From: Dendrophyllia cribrosa
Lineage: Eukaryota > Cnidaria > Anthozoa > Scleractinia > Dendrophylliidae
DNA length: 64,000 bases
NCBI GenBank assembly: GCA_024195265.1
Contig: JAJLRJ010000004.1
Span: 40,083,960-40,147,959, forward strand
Direction: 5' to 3'
In this document: one piece after another, positions 53,215 through 61,691 of the stretch
How positions within the stretch are numbered: position 1 is the stretch's first letter
Layout of the letters: each line of letters opens with the position of its first letter
Notes under the pieces: generated by a model
Told to the model about the DNA's origin: nothing
The model's database searches: none
Seen by the model: the letters and a program-made list of their open reading frames with translations, nothing else
Program-made: the position numbers and the translations under genes

Positions 53215-54020
53215 GATTGAGACGACTTTGTTCTGACTGAGTCAAAGCCAATTAATATCTATTGTACGCGGGAAACCCTGCTGCACTTTCTGATTCCATG
53301 ACCAAAGTATTGAAGAACTCATTCTTGACTTTCTGATAGTTTTCCTCGCGTCCCTGATGAGTTGCCAGTACCTTGACTGTTAGACTGCTTTTCTTGGCTT
53401 GCTCATTACGTCTTTAGATTTCAACTTTTTAGCATTTCCTTTGTGTGATCAGATTCCATGTCTCTGGAGAAAGCTCAGTGCTCCTTCTGGCGTTTTTCCC
53501 TTTTACCCAGGCACTCATCGCAAGACTCTTTTCAGGTCTGTTTCAGTGCTGTTTAATGAACGTCTAGGTCCTCCACATATTCAAGAGCTGAATAAATACC
53601 TTTTCTTTACTGAGTATAGCTGAGGTCTATATTTCTCTTTTCTCTTGTCTCTTTAAGTTTTTGATGTTGTATTTGTAAGGTGGTCTACATTTAAGGTCCC
53701 ACTGGGTATTAAGCTTCTCTTTAAGGGTCCCCAGCAGAAGATGGTGGACCGAAGCAGTATCTGTTTCTCTTTTCAGTCTTACATTCAATAGGCTTCTCCT
53801 CCACTTTCTGCAAATCGTGATATGATCAATTTGGTTGGATGATCTACCATTATGGGAGATTCATGTGGCTTCGCGGATATCTTTAGGGGGGAAACCAAGA
53901 ACCTCGATGTCATAATGGCGCATTTCATGTGCGGCCTTACCAGTAACGTACATAGTACAGACATTCCAGTTCCCAATCCTTGTTGTAGCCGTCATCGTCA
54001 GGAGAGGTTACGATCATCTT
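53215..54020 (-). pseudogene. Decayed LINE, endonuclease part
   Basis: Minus-strand frames at about 54000-53700 read IGTWNVCTMYVTGKAAHEMR, then a match to the KWRRSLLNVRLKRETDTASV-HHLL block of the APE-type endonuclease of cnidarian LINEs. The order (endonuclease upstream of the RT part at 51440-52275) fits one element cut by an insertion. Many stops are present. Confidence 0.65.
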
Positions 54021-54188
54021 GCTCCCGGTAGAGTTTCACCAGATAGTGAGATACAGCTCTCCATTGAGACTGAGCTTTGCCGTTAGCCAAGCCTGTCTAG
54101 ATATATTATCGAATTCTTTTCACATGCACGTAATCAACACACTTTTTATTATAGAATATATTATTATAGATTTAGTGAAGAAACTAAC

Positions 54189-54630
54189 CTTTCTTGGTGG
54201 CTTGAGCATGATATGCCAGTGGTCTGGACAAAGCAGAACAACGATCAAAACTAATAACAGTGATGTAGAGGAAAGACAATCCAGATGTCAATACATTAAA
54301 AATATAATAAATGTAAAAAATTAAGACTTGGTGTGAACACGACTGCTGAGCTCTTTGAAGGGTCAATCGCCACACGACAAACATTGGCTGAGTAGTGATT
54401 CCCGTAAGGCAATCTGTGAAGGCCAGGCTGCACAGCAAGATGTTGCATGGCTTCTGCAAGGAGGGTTTCTTGATGATAGTGACAATGATGGCCAGATTAC
54501 TAAGGAATGCAAAGATGGCACAGGGCACATTGACAGTAGCAAGGACAATGTTGTTGATGTAAGTGGCCGTGTCGTTCGTTATGATGCCAATCCAACCTGG
54601 TAACCCGCAAATGCCGTAAGTGTTAATCAT
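54189..54630 (-). CDS. Class A GPCR gene 3, exon 1 (N-terminus to TM3/IC2)
   Basis: ATG at 54630 (MINTYGICGLPGWIGI), preceded by ACAATACAAG. TM1 has FLSNLAIIVT, TM2 FTDCLTG and TM3 starts after QQSC. The DRY position reads DRC (129-131), then SALSRPLAY; genes 1 and 2 have DRHYAL here, so gene 3 has lost the His-Tyr. The exon ends AAAG|GTTAGT (GT at 54188-54187), phase 1 to 46688-47154. The altered motif may change G-protein coupling (inference). Confidence 0.83.
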
Positions 54631-54639
54631 CTTGTATTG

Positions 54640-55189
54640 TTGATAATTTATTAATTAACTTTCAAAATTTGTCTAGCCTGAAAAAAAAAACCCGAAGTAA
54701 TAAGAATTTGTTTTATTTGAGGTAAAAAAGATCTAAAAAGACTAAAAAAAGATCTTACTTTAGGCGCTAGGCAAAGTAAATTACCGCAGGACGAAGCTTG
54801 CTGCGATAAAAAGACATTTGTAAGGCTTAGACCTTAAAATTTATTTGATCACAACATTCTGAAGGGTGTCACTTTTTTGCACTTCCACAAAGCATATAGA
54901 ATTACTAATGGCATTACAAGTGTTTTTAGCAATGTATAATAAACAAGTAAATGTAAAATATAAGGTCACTTTACAAAACATATTAAGCTAAAACTAAGAC
55001 TGATAAAAGACGAAAAGAAAAATTCTAAGTAAGTTACTCTCCCTTCCCTTTCTTCCCCCCCTCGCCCTTCCCCCCCTCGCCCTCCCCCCTCGCCCTCCCC
55101 CCCTCCCCCCCTCGCCCTTCCCCCCTCGCCCTTCCCCCCTCCCCCCATCTAATCCAGAATGTCAATTTCCTTCTTTTCCAGCTGTTTAA
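54640..55189. other. Upstream of GPCR gene 3; C-rich microsatellite
   Basis: No gene. CCCCTCGCCCTCCCCCC-type repeats fill 55031-55147. The minus-strand Gly-rich frame across it is an artefact. Confidence 0.7.
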
Positions 55190-55683
55190 CGTATTTTTAA
55201 CAAGAACTATGCGAGTATTATAATCGGGCTGTTAAATATATCTTCACTCCTTTTACTTCAAAATTCGAACAATTACGTCTCAAATACAAATTTTCAAAAT
55301 ACTCTACTAACTCTTCAAGAGAACTAACTTCAATCAATACACACGTCCCACATGGATCATTCATTCCTCTCTACTATGTGAATCAAACACTTTGAATACA
55401 CCATCCCTTGTCTCAAAAATAGCGACGGTATAAATTATTATTGTCAAAATAAACGACTTATAATTATCACGTAACAACGATTCAAAAGCCTCAAACAAAG
55501 GTAAACAACAACTCTCTTCTATTATACTGTCATTTAAATAATGTACATTTCCATAATAACTTTCACTTCACTCTAAATTGAAAGTTAACTTTCCCATACA
55601 AACAACATCAGGAACTTCAGTTAACACAAGGCATTATTTTTGTGTTAAATTAGAAAGATAAGTATACAACTCATTACCAAAAT

Positions 55684-55887
55684 TCATAATTTCATGACAA
55701 GATCTGACGCACATGTTATCATGCGACTAAAATTATACAATATAGCTGTTAAACTCATCGCTACACACTGACTACCCGCATTAGAGCCAAAAACACTATT
55801 CCCTTGGCTATAAGGAGAACAAATAGTTTTAGACGAATCTACACCATATGGACCAGGATTAGTCTCAATATCTCCCGAAAGTCTCAT
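55684..55887 (-). pseudogene. 2A-like leader plus cysteine-protease-like N-terminus
   Basis: ATG at 55887. The 2A-like GDIETNPGP (residues 5-13) is followed by SPYSQGNSVFGSNAGSQCVA, where QCVAMS resembles the nucleophile Cys of a papain/OTU-type or tegument-type protease. Beyond the stop at 55684, another frame has DGVFKVFDSHSRE (about 55410), a candidate His site, and SSLEELVEYFENLYLR (about 55310). Assignment to a protease is inference from the Cys/His spacing and similarity remembered from cnidarian transposons. The frame is broken at least twice. Confidence 0.5.
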
Positions 55888-55935
55888 ATATCATTTTTCC
55901 CATACATGCAGTTATTTCTTCGTATTGACCTTTAA

Positions 55936-56753
55936 CCCTATTCGGCCTGGGGGAGGCACAAAGTGCCCGCGCTAACTTTCAACATTCATAACTTCTTTAA
56001 CATGTATTCAAACGCCATCAAACTTTGTGACTTTTCCTAAAATTTATCTGGCAACAATTTTATATGACAATTTTTTGATCACGTGACTTGACGTTTCCAT
56101 GGTAACAAGATTTTGACAGCCATGTTTTTGGAAATTTGCATATTTATACCTTTGAATGAAGAAAAACAATGTTTATTGTTATAACTTTTGTATTTTTACG
56201 TCATTTAGCGTTTATTTATTGGTTTTGATTAATTTTGCGTCAATTTGGACGGTTTTGAAGAGGTTTTAAAAAATTCAGAAATCCAAGATGGCGGATCCAA
56301 GATGGCGGCCGTATAACTAATTACCTAATAACTACGTCATATGACGTCATCGTTCCATTGTGCGGACCGCAAAGGAGACAGTACTATGTACCCTCTAGGT
56401 TTCATTGTCATAGCCTTAATGTTCTTGAAGTTACGAAGGGGGGGGGGGGGGGGGGCACAATGTGCCCCCCCAGGCTCAGGAACTCAAAAAAAGCCCAGGC
56501 GTGCGTTTCTCAAAGGTCCCGAAGACATTTCGGGCCCGAAAGCCATTTTTAATTCTCAGTTGCTATCAAGTGGAGCTGCAGTTAATAGCCCACAAGCCTG
56601 CCCGACGTGTTTCGTCAACTACGAATTTTATTTCTAAGCTTTCAAAATAAACAAAAACTGATTTCTTGTCATTAACACTGTGCAAAAAATAAGGCTTTTC
56701 GGGCCCGAAAAGTTTTCGGGACCTTTGAGAAACGCACGCCAGGCCGAATAGGG
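55936..56753. mobile_element. TTAA-flanked MITE, copy 2
   Basis: CCCTATTCGGCCTGGGG begins at 55936 and the inverse ends at 56753, with TTAA at 55932-55935 and 56754-56757. It is the same family as 6343-6888; the poly-G tract is at about 56440-56455. Joining the flanks at one TTAA gives an uninterrupted minus-strand frame, so it inserted into coding DNA. Another MITE (56500-56738) sits inside its right end. Confidence 0.88.
56500..56738. mobile_element. Nested MITE with 5-bp CCAGG duplication
   Basis: CGTGCGTTTCTCAAAGGTCC at 56500 is inverted to end at 56738. CCAGG flanks it at 56495-56499 and 56739-56743, splitting the terminal repeat of the host MITE. GGGCCCGAAA occurs in both arms. The other family member (6343-6888) has the undisturbed sequence. 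Confidence 0.88.
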
Positions 56754-56925
56754 TTAAGTCTCCCTGACAAGAACAATTCTTTACAAATATCAACACTCCT
56801 CATAATTTCGTTATAAACAGAACTCTTAGGAATAAATTTTAAAATATAATTCCGAACTTTGTCTTTACATTTCTTTTTCTTAAAAAAACTTTTTAATCAC
56901 CTTCCAATTTAACCTACTTGGCTAT

Positions 56926-57219
56926 CGACACCTACTTCGCCTTTTTATGATCCTCAATCCAATAATACTAAACTGAAGAAACTCAGACAATCTAGAAGTT
57001 CTCTTCATTTTTATTACAATCAACAAACAAAACACGTATATATTAATAATATTGTTCTTTCAAAATTTAACATTTATTCAATCATTCAAATAAATATTAC
57101 CGCATTATTATTAATAACCATAGATTCACATCTAAGGCGTAAGCAGATTTATTTTTCCGTCTAAAAAACCGGAAATGAGTTTTTTTTCTATTTTTCCATT
57201 TGCTCATCCACATTGCTTC
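56926..57219. other. Non-coding spacer
   Basis: AT-rich; no gene or clear repeat ends seen. Confidence 0.4.
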
Positions 57220-57617
57220 AGACTTGATGCGTCAAACCTAAGCATCTTTTAAATTTTTCTAACACGTCCAACACCAGCTTGTAATAGGAACTCTGGCCTT
57301 AGAACGTTTCACTCAAGCGCCTGTCGTTTGTGGAATGCTCTTGGTCACAAATATGGGTCGATCTCCCACACCAATTTTAAAAATTACTTATTTAATCTTA
57401 TCTCAGTAGGAATTCCTCTATTGATCATTTTAAGATTTGTAAAACTTATTAATTTCATATGTAGTTCACTAATCCATGTTAGTAGATTATTTAGTTAATT
57501 AATTAATTATTACGGTATATTAGTTTTATTGTAGGAGGGCCATTATGAAAACTACTGGGTGACCAGTAATTAATGTACTCCACCCTCGATAAATAAAGTT
57601 ATATTATTATTATTAGT
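57220..57617 (+). mobile_element. LINE 3' end with ATT tail
   Basis: Plus-strand codons at about 57290-57410 read NSGLRTFHSSACRLWNALGH and later SHTNFKNYLFNL, the conserved C-terminus of CR1/L2-type LINE RTs. A 3' UTR follows, ending CGATAAATAAAGTTATATTATT and ATT repeats to 57617. 5' truncated. It differs from the LINE end at 14885-15374. Confidence 0.72.
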
Positions 57618-57739
57618 TCTTGCAACGAATTACGATTTTCTTGTGAAAAAAGTAAGGGTGTCGCTTACATTATGGTTGAATTGTCACTTAATAATAGTTT
57701 TATTATTTTTATGTCTGTTGTGATGGATATAAGCAGTTA

Positions 57740-58444
57740 CAGTCAAAACCGGTCAAGCGTTCCCGCCAAGAATGAATTAATGAAGTCATTATTGCAAATT
57801 TGATTTCATTACTCGTTTTAATAATCCGCTCTTCGAATAAATAATGCAAAATTCAAAATAAGCCTCGATTCAAAAATCGAATTTTGATTGGATTAATGAA
57901 CAAAAGGTTTATGCTATATATGGAATACTAAGCACCAGGTTGATCGCAAATTGATATAAACTCGTGGTTATTTGGGAAAATTCGAGGAAGAAGTATAGCG
58001 AGAGCCATGTAATTGTTGATATTTTTTGTATCTCCGAAAGCCTTCTCAAACAGCGCTCCATGAATCTGATTTTTCCAATACAAGTGTTTCATTGTAACGG
58101 CAAACTATAGCCACAATAGTTACCATGCACTAATGCTTGAAAAGAGGAAAAGATTCCCAACAAAATGGAATACAAAACCTACCTTTTCCTCACACGAGGA
58201 CGACGGAGATCTTGCCGCCATCTTTGTTGACGAGTCGCGGTCAACCTGGTGCTTAGTATTCCATATATTGCATAAACCTTTTGTTCATTAATCCAATCAA
58301 AATTCTATTTTTGAATCGAGGCTTATTTTGAATTTTGCATTATTTATTCGAAGAGCGGATTATTGAAACGAGTAATGAAATCAAATTTGCAATAATGAAT
58401 TCATTAATTCATTCTTGGCGGGAACGCTTGACCGGTTTTGACTG
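57740..58444. mobile_element. Long-TIR MITE with TA duplication (Tc1/mariner-like)
   Basis: CAGTCAAAACCGGTCAAGCG at 57740 is inverted to end at 58444, with TA on both sides. The arms are about 205 bases with a handful of differences, running through CTAAGCACCAGGTTGA. The central 290 bases show no transposase. Confidence 0.85.
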
Positions 58445-59001
58445 TAAACAAACGCATTTACTTTAGAATCAACAATGCAATAACATTTACAAAACTAAAA
58501 TTTAGAAATCTAGGACAAATAATCAATATAATGGTCAATTTGACCAGATGGTCTAAAAAAACTTAAATAAAATTGAGTAAGTTATAAGATTACATCCCAT
58601 CAAACAAAGAAAAATACCATTAGCAGTGTTTTCCTTACCTTTTTACAGATTCGAAAGAGAAATCAAATTGTCGAAAATGATGTAATGAGCGTATGCTATG
58701 ATGTTGTCAGTGCAAACGTGATCTGAAATTCAGCGAGGCCATATGTCCCCGATTCAGTTTAGTGTTTGCCAAGTACAAATAGATAGAAATAAGCTAATAT
58801 TACGTCAAAAGGTACTTCAAGGTCCATTTACTCAATGATTTAATCGATGTGTCCTGCCACCCGAAACAATGTACATGGTATACAGGATTAGTTTTGTTCT
58901 TAAGATGAGCAAAATAACAAAAGAACCTTAAACTTTGATCATGCAAATCAGATACAGTTTGTGTTTACAGTCAAATAAATTAAACAGCGAATTGAGATAA
59001 A
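58445..59001 (-). repeat. Partial, diverged copy of the segmental repeat
   Basis: The block CCTTACCTTTTTACAGATTC at 58633 matches the donor-containing region of the segmental repeats; the minus-strand AAAAAG|GTAAGG has GT at 58638-58637. Flanking sequence is clearly more diverged than copies 1-3. As the nearest such site upstream of GPCR gene 3 it is the best candidate for that gene's 5' exon. Confidence 0.5.
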
Positions 59002-59340
59002 ACCTTAAATAGAAGAGATGAAACATGACATCTTTTCTTAGTTTCCATTTCTTATATTTATTGTGATGTCGTGATGTATATTTTTCTTATTTCAATTGCT
59101 TCGTTATTTACGGTTATGTACATTTACTTTGTCACTTCATTTTATGCTGTTATAGTATCATATTTAATCCCCTGCCACTTTTCAAATTTAAAATTGTAAA
59201 GTTTTTTTTTGCGTTACGAGTTATTATCTGTAAGACCCTGAAGAAGAAAGGCCGTGCCTTTCGAAATATTGGATATTTTACAAATATAGTCGTTTCCGTA
59301 CCGTTTATCAGCCTGGCTGTTTTTTTATCAAATCGAACCA
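59002..59340 (+). mobile_element. Terminal repeat of a Penelope-like element (solo copy)
   Basis: From TAAATAGAAGAGATGAAACA to ATCAAATCGAACC this matches 41851-42144 and, inverted, 40900-41150. It includes the CCCTGAAGAAGAAAGGCC stem and the GAAATATTGG segment. No coding part accompanies it. Confidence 0.75.
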
Positions 59341-59616
59341 TTGTTTAAACGTGTTCTCCTATTTATCGATTGCTATGTTTTTATCACATGTTCACCCTGA
59401 GATAAATATTTCTATCCTCATGATTCATTCCTTATTGATGGTGAAGCTCGAAAACAGGTGCATATAAAATACAAACTGAGACGTGTACAAACCGAGAGCA
59501 AGAGGTAGTTTACGCCTATTGTTCAAATATACGGGAAAAAACGAAAGCTATAAAAGGCGCCTATCCTTAATATATAAACCATAGTGCCACGCTCAATTTG
59601 AATGCCCTCACACTGT

Positions 59617-61688
59617 AATGATTGTTGCAGTAATTCCAAGCTATTGTTTTTTAGTTGCTTCGGGTAAATAACTTATCTTCACTCAGAAAAGATAGTTAAG
59701 CGTCATTTCCACTGAATTTAGCACTGTCGCGGCTGAAATATCGTGTTTTCATGATTATGGCCAGAAACTTGCTTTAAGCTTTCTTTATTATGTTGAAATT
59801 GAAAGAAACCATCGCGAAAAAGTGATCGATAGAAGCAAAGAAATATGAACTAAATATAAACAGACAAAAAAACGGCTAAAAAGTCAAAATTTCACAAGAA
59901 TGGCAAGTTTGATTTCTTAATCGCCTGTCAGTATATCAAATTTCATGGACTAATCCATTTCAATCCTTATAATCCTGCACTTTATCTCCAAACTACTGCT
60001 TTTGTTTTGCTCTATAGAATATTTTTATCCAACTAATACCCCATTTACACCAACGCTTAAACATGTTTAAATGTTGTTTAGTTTAAAACAGGTTTAGAAA
60101 AATACCTCCTAACCTCCCGTAATATTTGAAGTGAAATCTTTACTAAAAGAAACTTTACTGACTTTATTACCATTCTAGGTAGTTTGAGTGATATACATTT
60201 CAAAACGTTCAAAATAGAGGCTAAAAATGTAGTTAAACTAAACAACATTTAAACATGTTTAACTGCTGGTGTGAATGGGGCATAAGTTGTATATTTGGTG
60301 GCATTTGGCGAGATATCGTGGAAATAAGCCTAATGAAATTTTTCTATTTCGACGGGACAGTGTCCCTTTGCATATTTGATGAACACATAAGAAACTCATT
60401 ATTACCAATATAACTTTGTGTACAAAGTATTAGTAATAAATATTATTTAAACACGACATCCCATGGTTGAAACAAGATTAAACACCCAATAAATAAATCA
60501 TGGTTTCTTTTCCATAACCCGCAGGTGGGGCTATTCTCTTTCACAATCATTTTATCTTGTGGAGAATGAATTGACTAGTCTGAAAAGTACAAATGTTAAA
60601 ACAGTGTGAAAAAGAATTCTTACTCGTAAATTCAAAGCAAACCTCCGTCTAACTTTTAAACATTTGTTTTTTAAACATTTGTATTTTAAACATTTGTATT
60701 TTTAACATTTGTTTTTGTTTTAAAACATTAATGGATGTGATTGTAATGGTTTAATGATATTTCACTGTAAGTCAAGTCTAGAATCTCAGCACAACGATTT
60801 CAAACATTGTTTCGTATTTGGAGTAGTACAGATGTAGATCGATGTTAATTATACTTAAATGTTTTTGAACTGTCATTTTTAATAGCATCGAAATAAACTC
60901 TACAGGAAAATAAGCATATAGAATTTGTTGATGCACGTGATCTCCAAGAAAAATAAAATTAATTATCAGATCGCACATCGTATCAAATATTAGAACAAAC
61001 AAACAATGCAACCAACCAACCAAACAAGAAACATTCAGCAGTGCGGACTTCCTTACCTTTTTACAGATTTGCCAGAGATACCAAATTTGTGAATTGTGTG
61101 ATAAAGATTTGACGGTCAATTTCAATTGTCTTTGAAGTTAATGTGTTCCTCTTCAAAAGCGAATGGACAAAAGCATGGATACCTTACGTCACAAGGTCCT
61201 TCCGCAGCACTAAATCTTTAAATACTTTAATCTTTAAGACTTTAAATCAGTCATTTGATTGATTGTTCCGCCCCGGTTACGATAGAAGAAATTAAATATA
61301 TATTTTTCGCGGTGTTTGTTTAACACAAACGAACAAACAAAATGTTTCTGGGTAGAAGTTTCAGGAGTCCTTATTTTAATGGAACGAAGTTTATAATAAA
61401 CGAATGGTAACTTTTAGTTCCAAATCTGTATTGTAAGCAGTGTCCTCGCTAAGTTTGTTTTGCATATCAAAGAATCAAAGTGGTATCCATCCGTTCTTGC
61501 TTATTTTATAATGGGTAATAACGAACCATTCTCATGCAAAATCAATTTAGTTCTGAATTACTGGCTAGAGATTATTTATTAGTTTGTTTCTGATTTTTTT
61601 TTGTTCTATCAATAAACTATACTTTAATTCAGTGCTGTTTGTCGCGCTTTACTTTGTGAAAAATGAAAATTGGTAATCTTTCTTTAAT
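59617..61688 (-). repeat. Segmental repeat, copy 3
   Basis: Collinear with copies 1 and 2 from GTAATTCCAAGCTATTG to TCTTTCTTTAATT, where a minisatellite replaces the rest. The donor-like site has GT at 61056-61055 (minus). A MITE at 60037-60282 is inserted relative to copy 2. It may be the upstream region of GPCR gene 3 or of a further paralogue outside the window. Confidence 0.8.
60037..60282. mobile_element. MITE with 3-bp TAA duplication and preserved empty site
   Basis: TACCCCATTTACACCA at 60037 is inverted as TGGTGTGAATGGGGCA ending at 60282, flanked by TAA (60034-60036 and 60283-60285). TTAAACATGTTTAAATGTTG is repeated in both arms. Copy 2 of the segmental repeat has AACTAAGTTGTATATTTGG at this point, the exact pre-insertion sequence. 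TAA target and length fit Harbinger-type MITEs. Confidence 0.88.
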
Positions 61689-61691
61689 TGG

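Larger units (their letters stand above)
47155..54188 (-). other. Intron of GPCR gene 3 (7.0 kb)
   Basis: Bounded by GT at 54188-54187 and AG just before 47154 in matching phase. It contains a complete-length Harbinger element, a decayed LINE and an unassigned insertion. Confidence 0.72.
55190..56925 (-). mobile_element. Fragment of an element with a 2A-like motif and a cysteine-protease-like ORF
   Basis: The minus strand holds a short upstream frame (about 56925-56758 plus 55931-55870, separated only by a MITE) and, overlapping its end, a frame starting MRLSGDIETNPGP. The D-x-E-x-NPGP string is the 2A ribosome-skipping motif found near the start of some non-LTR retrotransposon and other transposon proteins. 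The region further left continues the protein with stops. The element class cannot be fixed from what remains. Confidence 0.6.

Noticed and set aside
55006..55148. Gly/Glu-rich minus-strand protein
   Set aside because: C-rich microsatellite translated on the opposite strand.
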